Positions 1 through 9,165 are shown, numbered from the stretch's first letter. The stretch is DNA of 64,000 bases from Gammaproteobacteria bacterium (GCA_016708925.1 JADJET010000008.1:94555-158554), one strand, 5' to 3'. A program made the numbers and translations. Notes: a model not told the origin generated them from the sequence alone.

Positions 1-171
1 TCGATTCGCGCCAGCAAGGATTCGGTGATGCGCGGTCTCGACCAGGCCGATCTGGAACAGGCCATGGCGCTACAGCTCGACAGCGTCGGCGAACTTTATC
101 GCAGCCAGGACTTTATCGAAGGGCCGCGAGCCTTTGCCGAAAAGCGCCCGCCGCACTGGCAGGGCAAATGA
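1..171 (+). CDS. Enoyl-CoA hydratase/isomerase family protein, C-terminal fragment
   Basis: The window opens inside this gene: 56 codons followed by TGA. The visible tail contains an alpha-helical stretch (KDSVMRGLDQADLEQAMALQ) followed by SQDFIEGPRAFAEKRPPHW. This matches the typical end of crotonase-fold enoyl-CoA hydratases, where the last helices precede a motif of the type S-x-D-x-x-E-G-x-x-A-F-x-E-K-R-x-P-x-W. Such enzymes hydrate or isomerise 2-enoyl-CoA thioesters in beta-oxidation-like pathways. The oxyanion-hole and catalytic residues lie outside the window, so the exact reaction cannot be assigned. The FkbM gene follows 20 bp downstream. Confidence 0.75.
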   Translation, partial: SIRASKDSVMRGLDQADLEQAMALQLDSVGELYRSQDFIEGPRAFAEKRPPHWQGK

Positions 172-190
172 TGCAGCCGGAGGTGCGTGC

Positions 191-871
191 GTGAAGCATG
201 TGGGCGAGTTCTGGCTGCCGGACGTCGATCTGCGCTGGTGGAGCAACTGGGGCAAGACCCGGCGCAAGACGCTGGAGCGCTATGGCACGGGCGCCGGGCC
301 CAAGGCCGCCGATATGGAGGCGGCGCTTGCCAGCGTCCCGAAGGGTGGTCTGGCCCTGGACGGCGGCGCCAATGTCGGTGCCTATACGCGCATCATGGCG
401 CAGCACTTCGACCGGGTGATCGCCTTCGAGCCGGCGCCGGATACCTTCGCCTGTCTCGAGCGCAATGTCCGCGACTGGGGGCTTGGCGAGCGCGTCGAAG
501 TCCGCCCCGTGGCGCTCTCGGATCGCCGCGAGCAGGTCGGGCTGAAGGGGCGGCGCGGGCATCGCTCGTTGTCGCGGCGCGTATCGGGGCCGGGCACGAT
601 CCAGAGCCTGCCCATCGACGCTCTCGAACTCCCGGCGCTCGCGTTTCTCAAGCTCGATCTCGAAGGGTACGAGGTGCGCGCCCTGCGCGGCGCCCTGGCG
701 ACACTCACCCGTTGCCGGCCTTATGTCTTGTTTGAAGACAAGCCCCACAAGTCGGAACTCTACGGTGAAGCTCGGGAAGCGCACGATATTCTGTTATCCT
801 TGGGCGCTGGGCTGATCGCCCGGATCGGCAAGCACGGTAATGACTGGCTTTATGGGTTTCCTGCCGAATAA
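191..871 (+). CDS. FkbM family methyltransferase
   Basis: A 226-residue protein if the GTG at 191 is used; an AGGAGG-like CCGGAGG lies about 7 nt upstream. An in-frame ATG at 134 lies inside the preceding gene and is less likely. Near residues 50-75 there is a SAM-binding Rossmann motif, LALDGGANVGAYTRIMA, then VIAFEPAPDTFACLERNV. This is the signature of the FkbM/Methyltransf_21 family, which O-methylates sugars, polyketides or other small molecules. An acidic LKLDLEGYEVRALRGA block further on is also typical of the family. The substrate is unknown, and the neighbours (a crotonase and a tRNA) give no hint. Cytosolic, with no signal peptide. Confidence 0.8.
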   Translation: MKHVGEFWLPDVDLRWWSNWGKTRRKTLERYGTGAGPKAADMEAALASVPKGGLALDGGANVGAYTRIMAQHFDRVIAFEPAPDTFACLERNVRDWGLGERVEVRPVALSDRREQVGLKGRRGHRSLSRRVSGPGTIQSLPIDALELPALAFLKLDLEGYEVRALRGALATLTRCRPYVLFEDKPHKSELYGEAREAHDILLSLGAGLIARIGKHGNDWLYGFPAE

Positions 872-991
872 GGCAGCGGAAGCGGTTCGCGGCAGAACCG
901 CGGATTCGTCAGTCCGCAAGGCTGATCCGCCAGACAGGTCCGCACGGCAAGACTCCGTAATAAACCCGCATGACATCGCGGGCAGCATTTC

Positions 992-1068
992 GCCTCTGTA
1001 GCTCAGTTGGATAGAGTAACCGGCTTCGAACCGGTTGGTCGGGAGTTCGAGTCTCTCCAGGGGCGCCA
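992..1068 (+). tRNA. tRNA-Arg(UCG), CCA encoded
   Basis: The cloverleaf can be drawn by eye. The acceptor GCCTCTG (992-998) pairs with CAGGGGC (1058-1064), with discriminator G and an encoded CCA at 1066-1068. The D stem is GCTC/GAGT. The anticodon stem ACCGG/CCGGT encloses the loop CTTCGAA, giving anticodon TCG, which reads CGA. The T arm is GGGAG-TTCGAGT-CTCTC. Total length is 77 nt. A T6 run follows directly and may help termination. Confidence 0.95.
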
Positions 1069-1271
1069 TTTTTTGGCAATTCGGCAAGAAAATTTCCGGT
1101 ATGGCCGTTCTCCGTGGCGGTCGCACGGGAGCGCCACGACCGCGTCACCCTCGCACGTCCCGGTTGCGTCCAGCCCGACGCTGTCATCCAATGGCACGCG
1201 GTTCCGGAGTGCGGAAAAGTCCACCCTGGGGCCATCTCATCAAATGGCACACGGACTTTTGGAGATTTCCC

Positions 1272-1625
1272 ATGACCCCGACCGACCTGGTCGAAAAGCT
1301 GCGCACCTCCCCAGCGGCGGTGGCATTCGACGAAGTGATCGCCGTCATCAACGCGCACTACCGCTTCACCCAGACGGGTTTCGCCAACGGCTTTGGCGCC
1401 GGGCGCCTGTGGAACCCCATGGGGACCAACGAAGGCTCCTGCCGCATCCTGGCTTTTGCTCGCCTGCACGGTCTCAACGAGGCCGAAACCCTGGCCTGCT
1501 TCGGTGCCTATTACCGCGAAGTGCTCGCCGATCCCGAGGGCACGACGCATCCGAACATCCGCGCCTTCATGCGCGATGGCTGGGGCGGGGTGCGCTTCGA
1601 AGGCGAGCCACTGTCGGATGGCTAG
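1272..1625 (+). CDS. HopJ type III effector family protein
   Basis: A 117-residue cytosolic protein with ATG at 1272, preceded by GGAGAT. The sequence contains the core of the HopJ family (PF08888): F-x-N-G near residue 40 (TGFANGFGAGRL), then NPMGTNEGSCRILAFARLHG, YYREVLADPEGTTHPNIRAF and a C-terminal GWGGVRFEG. The family name comes from a Pseudomonas syringae Hrp outer protein, but homologues are common in free-living proteobacteria with no type III secretion. I see no secretion genes here, so an effector role is not implied. The stop codon is overlapped by a dispersed repeat element. Confidence 0.85.
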   Translation: MTPTDLVEKLRTSPAAVAFDEVIAVINAHYRFTQTGFANGFGAGRLWNPMGTNEGSCRILAFARLHGLNEAETLACFGAYYREVLADPEGTTHPNIRAFMRDGWGGVRFEGEPLSDG

Positions 1626-1735
1626 TAGTGCGACATATAAACAAGGGGACGTCATGCCCGCAAAGGCGGGCATCCAGTTTTTGCGCGGGAATGACGATGG
1701 CCAGTAATGTGTCGAAACTTACGTGCCGTGGTACC
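1622..1735. repeat. Dispersed palindromic element, copy 1 (short form)
   Basis: Begins CTAGTAGTGCGACATATAAA and ends GTGTCGAAACTTACGTGCCG-TGGTAC. Its core is the hairpin GTCATGCCCGC-AAAG-GCGGGCATCCAG. The same two ends and core occur at 56118-56280, with about 50 bp extra in the middle. The ends are weakly inverted (TAGTA at both). The first bases coincide with the hopJ stop codon. Probably a small non-autonomous mobile repeat. Confidence 0.7.
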
Positions 1736-1849
1736 TAAGCCGGATAAGGCGGGCCGGGTTTTCTCCGGCGCGGGATGGCCCCGCTCTCCGCGTCCGGGGC
1801 GTATCGGTCGGTGGATTTGACCGTTGGTCGGCCCACAGAGGCACGATCG

Positions 1850-1881
1850 TTGACATGGTGGCCCATGTGGCAGTCTATACT
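1850..1881 (+). promoter_or_regulatory. Possible sigma-70 promoter upstream of the pilin operon
   Basis: A perfect -35 hexamer TTGACA (1850-1855) and a good -10 TATACT (1876-1881) lie about 175 bp before fimT. The 20-bp spacing is longer than the ideal 17 bp, which weakens the call. I found no convincing sigma-54 (-24/-12) site in 1739-2057, the only long gene-free stretch before the operon. Confidence 0.25.
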
Positions 1882-2057
1882 GAAGGCTGGAAGTCAGGTT
1901 TGTGCGGCAGTTGCTTGATACAGTTGGCGGATTGGTGGCGAAATAAGGCACGGAAAATGGAGCGGCGATTTCAACACCCAAGCGCAACGAGTTTATCGGA
2001 GTGGGCTTTCCCTATCGAAATCGTCCGGCATGAACTTCGCCTACAGCGCAGGGGCTG

Positions 2058-2657
2058 ATGGATACAGCGAAAGGTATTCGAAGACGCGGCGCAGGTCGTT
2101 CGCTCGGCGGCGGGTTCACTCTCATCGAGCTGGTGGTGACCATGGTGGTACTGGCCGTCCTGGCGGCGGTCGCGGTGCCCTCCTTTACCCGGCTGCTGCT
2201 CAATGCCCATCGCTCCACCGTATTGAGCGAGCTCACCGCGGCGCTCAATCTGGCGCGGGCCGAAGCGCTTGGTCGCGGGCTGCCGGTGGTGGTGTGCCGC
2301 AGTTCCAACGCGACCACCTGTGGCAGCGGGTCCTGGGCGCAAGGCTGGCTGGTGTTCATCAACAACGACAACGACAGTCCGGCAGCGGTCGATACCGGTG
2401 AAGAGATCCTGAAAGTGCGACAGGAATCACAACCTGCCTACTCGCTGGTTCCTGTTACCAACTATGCGAATTTCATCACTTATCGCGCGGATGGCAGCGT
2501 CAATACTATCGGCAGGATCACCTACTGCGACCGCCGCGGCGCAGCCGAGGCGCGTGCGCTGCTGATCAATGGAGCCGGGAGAGTGCGCTTGAGCCGGGAT
2601 ACCGACGACGATGGCATTGACGAAGACGAGGCTGGCAATGATCTCGTCTGTCCCTGA
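2058..2657 (+). CDS. fimT: Type IV minor pilin / pseudopilin, FimT-GspH family
   Basis: 199 residues. After a short basic leader the prepilin peptidase site G-FTLIELVVTMVVLAVLAAV appears at about residues 18-38: the cleaved Gly, N-methylated Phe and Glu5 are all present, followed by the N-terminal transmembrane helix. Downstream, ARAEALGRGLPVVVCRSS and WAQGWLVFIN are typical of the FimT/GspH (PF12019) domain. FimT-type minor pilins prime pilus assembly and, in some species, bind DNA. First gene of the minor-pilin operon; its 3' end overlaps pilV. Confidence 0.88.
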   Translation: MDTAKGIRRRGAGRSLGGGFTLIELVVTMVVLAVLAAVAVPSFTRLLLNAHRSTVLSELTAALNLARAEALGRGLPVVVCRSSNATTCGSGSWAQGWLVFINNDNDSPAAVDTGEEILKVRQESQPAYSLVPVTNYANFITYRADGSVNTIGRITYCDRRGAAEARALLINGAGRVRLSRDTDDDGIDEDEAGNDLVCP

Positions 2658-3102
2658 CCGGCGCCCGGTGGTATCTAGGACGGGTCAGGCCGGGGTGGGC
2701 CTGATCGAGGTCCTGATCGCCGTACTGGTGTTCGCGATCGGGCTGCTCGGGCTGGCGCGGCTGGAGATCGCCAATCTGGCGACCAACCACGACGCCCAAC
2801 TGCGTTCCCAGGCGATGACGCTCGCCTATGACATCGTCGATCGCATGCGCGCCAATCGCGATGCCGCGCTCAACGGCGACTATGACATCGATATCGGCGA
2901 CACGGCCCCGACCGGTGCCACGGTGGCGGCGACCGACCTGCAGGAGTGGAAGGCCGCCTCTGTCGGGCTGTTGCCCCAGGGCGATGGGGCCATCGCGCGG
3001 ACGGTTGCGGCCGGGGTGAGTCGATTTGTGATCACTGTGCAGTGGGACGACTCCCGTGGTGAGCGGGATCCCATACAGTTCGTTTTCGACACGGAGTTGT
3101 AG
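2638..3102 (+). CDS. pilV: Type IV pilus modification/minor pilin PilV
   Basis: 154 residues from the ATG at 2638, preceded by GACGAGG; it overlaps the fimT end by 20 bp. An earlier in-frame ATG at 2611 is less attractive. The class III signal AGVGLIEVLIAVLVFAIGLLGLA starts near residue 17, with Gly-Val-Gly in place of the usual Gly-Phe-Thr, followed by LRSQAMTLAYDIVDRMRANRDAA, a hallmark of PilV. It is an inner-membrane minor pilin that forms the pilus tip complex with FimU/FimT, PilW, PilX and PilY1. Confidence 0.88.
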   Translation: MISSVPDRRPVVSRTGQAGVGLIEVLIAVLVFAIGLLGLARLEIANLATNHDAQLRSQAMTLAYDIVDRMRANRDAALNGDYDIDIGDTAPTGATVAATDLQEWKAASVGLLPQGDGAIARTVAAGVSRFVITVQWDDSRGERDPIQFVFDTEL

Positions 3103-4245
3103 GTGATGGCACCACGGGTTCGTCCAGGCTCCCGCCGTCGCGACTTTCCCTGCCCGGGACGGCAAGGGGGCTTTTCGCTGATCGAGCTGATGATCGCGGT
3201 GGTGGTGGGCTCGGTTCTCATCGCCGTCGTGGCGCGCATGGTCGCCGGCACCCTCGCTACCTACCGTTCCGACGAGTACCTCGCCCGGCTGCAGGAGAAC
3301 GCACGCTACGCCATCGAACAGATCAGTTTCAGCGGACGCATGGCGGGCTTCAGCGGCTGCGCCCGCAACTTCAACAATCTGCTCGATACCAGTTCGGCCG
3401 GCTATGAACTCGGTATCTACGATGTCACGCGAGTCTTCTCGGGCTGGGAGTACGACGGCACCGGCGACGCTGACGACTACACCATCGCCACCCTGGACCC
3501 GGCCGGCGCCGCCCTCAGCGAGTGGAGTGACGCCGACGGCAACGACTTGGTCGACGACCTGCAAGATATGGTGGTGCCGGGTACCGATGTGCTGGTCGTC
3601 AAATACGCCGAACAGATACTGAGCGAGGGCGCCGACGGCAATACTCCCGCCAATGCCGCCAGCATCACCCTCACCGGCGCCAGCGGCGTCGCCCAGGACG
3701 ACTTGATCCTGGTCACCGACTGCCTGGGCAGCGATCTGTTCCAGAACCGCGCCGCGGACGATGCCGCCACCCTGGCCCGGGGCTCCGGCGGCAGCCCCGG
3801 CAATGTCCCGCCGGGCAGCGCCAACTTCAGCCACGCCTATGGCCCGGACATCGAGATCTACACCTTTACGGTGTTGGTCTACTACATCGGCCGAGGCGCC
3901 AGCGGCGAGTCGGCGCTGTTCCGCCGCAGCTATGCCGGAGGCGGCGGGGGAGATACCCAGGAAATCGTCGAGGGTGTCGAGAACATGCAGATTCTCTACG
4001 GCGAGGATACCGACGGTGATCGCCTCGTCGACATCTATCGCACCTCGGACACAGTCGTCAGCTGGGCCGACGTGGTGGCCGCGCGTGTCGGCCTGCTGCT
4101 GCGCACCGTGGAGAGCGGTCGCCAGGAGAATGACACGGCGATCTACGATGTGCTCGGCACCAATGTCACCCCGCCCGCCGTCGATGCCCGCCGCCATCGC
4201 CGGGTATTCACCACCACCATCGCCCTGCGCAACCGGGTGGGTTGA
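3103..4245 (+). CDS. pilW: Type IV pilus minor pilin PilW
   Basis: 380 residues. GTG at 3103 directly follows the pilV stop and has GGAG 8 nt upstream; ATG at 3106 is an alternative. The prepilin motif GGFSLIELMIAVVVGSVLIAV starts near residue 25, preceded by a basic leader. The long periplasmic domain is rich in Asp, Asn and Thr, consistent with PilW (PF16074 type). In Pseudomonas, PilW works with PilX and PilY1 in pilus priming and surface sensing. It overlaps pilX by one base. Confidence 0.87.
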   Translation: MMAPRVRPGSRRRDFPCPGRQGGFSLIELMIAVVVGSVLIAVVARMVAGTLATYRSDEYLARLQENARYAIEQISFSGRMAGFSGCARNFNNLLDTSSAGYELGIYDVTRVFSGWEYDGTGDADDYTIATLDPAGAALSEWSDADGNDLVDDLQDMVVPGTDVLVVKYAEQILSEGADGNTPANAASITLTGASGVAQDDLILVTDCLGSDLFQNRAADDAATLARGSGGSPGNVPPGSANFSHAYGPDIEIYTFTVLVYYIGRGASGESALFRRSYAGGGGGDTQEIVEGVENMQILYGEDTDGDRLVDIYRTSDTVVSWADVVAARVGLLLRTVESGRQENDTAIYDVLGTNVTPPAVDARRHRRVFTTTIALRNRVG

Positions 4246-4784
4246 TGCATACCGCCACACGCCCGTTTCTGCCCACCGCGCCGGGATACCGGCAGCGGGG
4301 TTTGGTGCTGCCGATGGCGCTGATTCTCCTGGTAGTGCTGACCCTGGCGGGGGTCGGCGCGGCCCGCGTCAATATCCTGCAGGAGCGCATGGTGGCGGCC
4401 ACCTACAACCGGCAACTCGCGTTTCAGGCCGCCGAGGCTGCACTTCGCGAAGGCGAGCGCTTCCTGCAGCAGGCGCTGTTGCCGGCGTTCAATGGCAGCG
4501 GCGGCCTCTATCTGGCGCCGCTGCCGAGTGCGCCCCGTGTCTGGGACGGCTGGAGCGCGAGCGACTGGGGCAGCAACGGCATCACCTACGGCGGCAGCCT
4601 CGGCGAGGTGGCCGCCCAGCCGGTGTACATCATCGAGGAGCTCGCCCGCACGCCGGGCAGTGGCGGCAGTCTGGGATCGGGCCAGCCGCAGCCGGAAACC
4701 GTTTATTACCGCGTCACCGCCCGCGCCGTGGGCGGCAACCCCAACAGCGTAGTACTGCTGCAATCCATCTATCGGAGGGAATGA
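4245..4784 (+). CDS. pilX: Type IV pilus assembly protein PilX
   Basis: 179 residues from the ATG at 4245, which overlaps the pilW TGA. After a leader ending YRQRGLVLPMALILLVVLTLAGVGAAR (residues about 18-45), the sequence reads MVAATYNRQLAFQAAEAALREGE, the conserved PilX block in which Glu of AAEAAL corresponds to family-conserved residues. The processing site is the divergent R-G-L-V-L-P of PilX-type minor pilins rather than G-F-T-L-I-E. It sits between pilW and pilY1, as in Pseudomonas operons. The stop overlaps the pilY1 start (ATGA). Confidence 0.87.
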   Translation: MHTATRPFLPTAPGYRQRGLVLPMALILLVVLTLAGVGAARVNILQERMVAATYNRQLAFQAAEAALREGERFLQQALLPAFNGSGGLYLAPLPSAPRVWDGWSASDWGSNGITYGGSLGEVAAQPVYIIEELARTPGSGGSLGSGQPQPETVYYRVTARAVGGNPNSVVLLQSIYRRE

Positions 4785-7700
4785 CCATGGCCATTCAGCG
4801 GAAGGCCCCGGGCCGGCTTGGCAAGTGGCAGAACAATGCGCCGTCCTGGGTGCTCGTACCCCTGGTGTTCGCCCTGGCGGCATTCGCGCTGCCCGCGCGG
4901 GCAGCGTTCGATATCTACCAGTTGCCCATGTTCGCCTCCGGCGCCGTCACCCCCAATGTGATGCTCCTGATCGACAACTCCGGCAGCATGAACAACATCA
5001 TCTGGGCCGACGACTTCGAGGTGGCGACCATCTATACGGGGGGCTTCGATTCGAACGAAGGCAACTACCATCTAACGAGCATCGACGGCTCTTCTTGTTC
5101 CGGCGGCGATGGCCGCTGGGTCAGCAGTGGCGGCAAGGATCTGTGCCTGCCCAATCCGACTGGCGGAACGGGCACTTCGACCGACACCCGCTACACCGGC
5201 AACTACCTGAACTATCTGTTCAGCACCTATCCGGACAATACCGACCTGACCGATGGCACCATCCCCAACGAAACCCGCATGCAGGTGGCCCGCACCGTGG
5301 CCAAGCAGTTGCTGGATGACGTGACCGGGGTGCGCTTCGGCCTGACCACCTTCAACGGCGCGTGCAATAATTCCGCTAACGGCGGACGGGTTCTGCGCCC
5401 TTGCGACGACCGCAGCGACACGCAAATCACGAACCTCAAGTCCAGCATCGATGGTCTGGACGCCGAGAGCAACACGCCGCTGGCCGAAGCCCTTTATGAG
5501 ATCACCCGTTACTTCCGCGGCCTTCCGGTCAACTATCAATGCTCGGGGCAAAGCTCGAGCTTTCCCGGTCCCGCGAGTGGACCGCTGCAATACCGTTGCC
5601 AGAAGAACTTCACCATCGCCATCACCGATGGTTTTCCGACGCGCGACACCACGTTTCCCGGTGACGATCCGGATGATGTGGGCGACGCCCGGAACCTGCC
5701 GGATTGGGACGGGCTGGCGCCCACGACAGAGCAGTCTGATTACCCGCTCTTCCCTCAACACTCCGATGGCTTTCAGCCGGAGTCTGGTTTCGGTCAGGCG
5801 GATGAGGGGTGGAGCCTGTACCTCGACGACATCGCCAAGTTCGGCTTCGACATCGATATGAAAAGCAGTGGCAACGACTCCGACACGTCCCCGCAGCCCT
5901 GGGGCAGCCTGTCCGATCCGGCGCCGGCACCGGGCGAGCCTGATTTCCGCCAGCAGAACATGATCACGTATACGGTGGGTTTCGCCACCTCGAACCAGAT
6001 GTTGCAGGACGCCGCCGACTACAGCGGTGGGCAGTACTTCACCGCCAGCAACGCCGCCGATCTTAAGACGGCGCTGGAGGAGGCGCTGCTGGACATCCAG
6101 ACCAAGGCCAGCGCGGCGGCGTCGGTGGCGCTCAACTCCACCCGGCTCGATACCAACCTGCTGATCTATCAGGCGCGCTTCGACGGTGAGGACTGGAGCG
6201 GTGACCTGAAGGCCATCGATGTCAATACCGACGGCAGTGTGGGCAGCGAGATCTGGAGCGCCCAGACGCGCATGCCGACCGCCGACGAGCGCACCATCCT
6301 GTCCAGCAATTCCAGTACCCGTGCCGGTATTTCCTTTGCCTGGGACCAGTTGAGTGCGGCCCAGCAGAACGTGCTCAAGCTCGTCAGCGAGCCGTTGACC
6401 TGCTCAAGCTGCAATCCCAGTTGGTGCACTCAGCGGGGTGGGAGGTCGGGCGAAAGTGCCGGCTCAGCTGCTCGCTCTGCAACCCGGGCATCACCGGTCG
6501 CGGCGACGAGGTGCTCGCTTACGTCCGCGGCGTGCGCTCTGGAGAGGAGCAAAACGGCGGCGATTTCCGCGACCGCGCGGTGATTCTGGGCGATATCGTC
6601 AACTCCGACCCCCAGTTCGTCGGCCAGCAGGATTTCGGCTATCAGTTGCTGCCGGGCAGCGAGGGCGCCGGCTATCTGACGTTCCGCGCCTCGGCGGCCT
6701 ACACCGGCCGCGCGCCCATGGTTTACGTGGGAGCCAACGACGGCATGCTGCACGGTTTTCAGGCCAGCGAGTCCGGTGCCAATGCCGGCGTCGAGAAAGT
6801 GGCCTATGTGCCGCTGGCGAGTTATCAGCATCTCTCCAAGCTCACTAGTCCCGATTACAGCCACCGATTTTTTGTCGATGGCACCGCCGGGTTCGGCGAT
6901 GCCTACATCGATACCGGCGGCGGCGATGCCTGGCACACGGTACTGGTCGGTACCATGGCCGGCGGTGGCCGCGGCGTGTTCGCACTGGACATCACCGCCC
7001 CCGGCAGCTTCGATTCCGGCAAGGTGCTCTGGGATCGGGCGGTCATCCGCGACCCCGACCTGACGCTCGTCGATGATGGCGATCTGGGTTACACCTATGG
7101 TCAGCCGAGTGTGGTGCGGATGGCCAACGGCAAGTGGGCGGCGGTGCTTGGCAACGGCTATAACAGCGACAACCAACGCGCCGTGCTGTTTATCCTCGAT
7201 CTCGAAGACGGTTCGGTGATAAGCAAGATCGACACGGGCGTGGGCAGTGCCAGCCTGCCGAACGGGTTGTCGACGCCGATCCCCGTCGATGTCGACGGCG
7301 ACCGCATCACCGACGCCATCTACGCCGGCGACATGCAGGGCAACCTGTGGAAATTCGACGTGTCCGGCAACGGCGCCGGCTCCTGGGGCGTGGCCTACGG
7401 CGGCACGCCGCTGTTTGTGGCCACGGATCCGTCCGGGGTCCGGCAACCCATCACCGCGCGGCCGGAGGTCACCAAGCACCCGGTCTCCGGGGTGGTGGTG
7501 GTGTTCGGCACCGGCAAGTACTTCGAGGAAGTGGACCGGAGACTTGAGCCCACGGAACAGCCCCAGACCTTCTACGGCATCTACGACGACGGAGGCGCGG
7601 TCACCGGCGGGCGCTCGGCCCTGCTCGAGCAGGAGCTGATCGAAGAGATCGCGTCCACCGATGACCGCAATCCATCCAAGGACACCGACAACCCCGTCGA

Positions 7701-8166
7701 TGTGCGGGTGACCACCGAGCAGACCCCCACTGTGGCCCAGAAGGGCTGGTATTTCGATCTGCCCACCACCGGCGAGCGCCAGGTGAGCAGACCCATCGTG
7801 CGCGACCGGCGGGTGATCTTTACCACGGTCATCCCCAACGACAGTGCCTGTTTTGCCGGCGGTACCAGTTGGCTGATGGAAATGGACTCGGTCACCGGCT
7901 CCCGGCTGCCGTTTTCGCCCTTCGATCTCAATGGCGACAACCAGTTCACGGCGGGCGACTATGTCGAGATCGAAGTCGACGGCGTACTGGTCCGGGTGCC
8001 GGTGAGCGGCAAGAAATCGAACGAAGGGATCATCAAGACGCCGGGCATCGTCGGCGCCGGTGATCTGGAGTACAAATACACCAGCGGTACCAGTGGCGTG
8101 ATCGAGGTGACCGTGGAGCCCGGCAACACTGGCAGCGGTCGCCAGTCCTGGCGCCAACTGCAGTAG
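4781..8166 (+). pseudogene. pilY1: Type IV pilus tip adhesin/biogenesis protein PilY1 (frameshifted)
   Basis: Two frames together encode about 1,128 residues, the usual size of PilY1. ATG at 4781 follows CGGAGGG. The N-terminal part has a Sec signal (LVFALAAFALPARAAF), then a von Willebrand A-like domain with MIDAS motif LLIDNSGSMNN and long Cys-containing loops. The C-terminal part is the PilY1 beta-propeller (APMVYVGANDGMLHGFQA, DVDGDRITDAIYAGDMQGN), with a Ca2+-binding D-x-D-x-D-R-x-x-D loop. The frame moves back by one (equivalent to a 1-nt loss) somewhere in about 6390-6500, near a Cys-rich stretch. I cannot place the exact base. If real, the protein would stop at 6583 and lose its propeller; a sequencing error is equally possible. 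Confidence 0.85.
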
Positions 8167-8190
8167 CCCCGCAGCAGAGGAGACGAAGGC

Positions 8191-8508
8191 ATGATGAAGC
8201 AGCAGACGCGTGTTCGCCGCCGCTTGCAAGGCGTATTGGCCCTGATGGGCAGCCTGCTGATGGCGGGTGCCATGGCGGATGACGGTCGCTACGGCGGCAG
8301 GGTCAAGTCCTACGACGTGACTACCGGAATTCTCGTCGTCGACGGTCGCCAGGCACACATTGGTCCCGCAACCAAACTGCTGGGCTACGGTGGGGAACGC
8401 ATCCTGGCCAGCGACCTGGAGCCCGGGATGTCGGTCGGCTACGAAGTCCGTGCCACCGGTCCCGGGAGTGTCCCGGAGATCCGGGTGCTCGAATTACTGG
8501 CCAACTGA
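8191..8508 (+). CDS. Small secreted protein in the pilus operon, PilY2-like
   Basis: 105 residues with a clear signal peptide (VLALMGSLLMAGAMA, cleavage about residue 29). The mature part is GGRVKSYDVTTGILVVDGRQAHIGPATKL, followed by PGMSVGYEVRATG. This is a small beta-rich fold of the 'expresses a property of the modified value' type also seen in PilY2 and DUF5666-like proteins. It lies between pilY1 and pilE, where Pseudomonas has pilY2, and has GGAG upstream. Identity to PilY2 is inferred from position, size and signal peptide, not from a diagnostic motif. Confidence 0.5.
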   Translation: MMKQQTRVRRRLQGVLALMGSLLMAGAMADDGRYGGRVKSYDVTTGILVVDGRQAHIGPATKLLGYGGERILASDLEPGMSVGYEVRATGPGSVPEIRVLELLAN

Positions 8509-8544
8509 AATGGCCGTGGTGATTGGGCCGATGGGCGGGATGCG

Positions 8545-8967
8545 ATGATGAAGGCGATCCGTAGCCCGTCGCGGCACGCCGGGTTTTCACTGATCGAGCT
8601 GATGGTGGTGGTGGCCATCGTTGCGATATTGGCGGCGATCGCCTACCCGAACTATACCGATACGGTGCGCCGCAGCAACCGCTCCGATGCGCGCGCCACC
8701 CTGCTCCAGATCGCGCAGAGTCTGGAGCGTTATTTCACGGAAAATAATACTTACGCCGGGGCTACCCTGGGCACCGCCGCGGCCACCGATGTCTGGCCTA
8801 CCACGACTTCCACCGAGAATCGTTACACGATCTCGTTTTCCGTCGCCCCCTCGGCGACGGCCTATACGCTGCAGGCTGCGGCGACCGGGTTCCAGGACAA
8901 GGACACCGAATGTGCCACCATGACGCTGTCGCATCTGGGGGTGAGGGCGCCCGCAGCCTGCTGGTAG
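8545..8967 (+). CDS. pilE: Type IV pilin PilE
   Basis: 140 residues. The leader MMKAIRSPSRHA is followed by GFSLIELMVVVAIVAILAAIAYPNY, a perfect class III signal with Glu5. Then come SDARATLLQIAQSLERYFTENNTYAGA and a C-terminal disulfide pair, Cys in KDTECATMTLSHLG and Cys in the last residues AACW. The ending is characteristic of the PilE minor pilin at the end of the fimU-pilVWXY1Y2E operon, distinct from the major pilin PilA. Last gene of the operon. Confidence 0.88.
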   Translation: MMKAIRSPSRHAGFSLIELMVVVAIVAILAAIAYPNYTDTVRRSNRSDARATLLQIAQSLERYFTENNTYAGATLGTAAATDVWPTTTSTENRYTISFSVAPSATAYTLQAAATGFQDKDTECATMTLSHLGVRAPAACW

Positions 8968-9165
8968 CAAGGGCAGCGGCTTTCCTGAGCCTACTGTTGA
9001 GTGAAGTTTCTCGATAAGGGCCCGCAAGCGACCCCTACAGTGCGCTCGATCGCTGGTATCGCCGGAACGGTATGACGGCGGCGTTGTTTATGATTCTGCT
9101 CGCGCTCAGCGGACTTTTCCTCGCTACGGAAAGCGGCATGGGGTGTGCTTGATGGGTGGCGTGGC

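Noticed and set aside
794..1126. Minus-strand reading frame across tRNA-Arg
   Set aside because: The protein fragment RLELPTNRFEAGYSIQLS is simply the reverse of the tRNA sequence, a well-known false gene. No ribosome-binding site.
1739..2057. Sigma-54 promoter for the pilin operon
   Set aside because: I looked for TGGC-N8-TTGC and found no acceptable match with correct spacing.
2566..4260. Long antisense frame opposite pilW and pilX (564 codons)
   Set aside because: Its His/Gly/Gln/Arg-rich composition is the mirror of well-identified pilin genes; many similar antisense frames occur opposite 6430-8358, 9530-10909, 16337-18568, 27294-28592 and 48859-51771.
3761..4780. Upstream in-frame extension of pilY1 through pilX
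   Set aside because: The frame is open only because of high GC; its Arg/Ala/Pro-rich sequence overlaps pilW and pilX, and the true start is the ATG at 4781 with a good ribosome-binding site and signal peptide.
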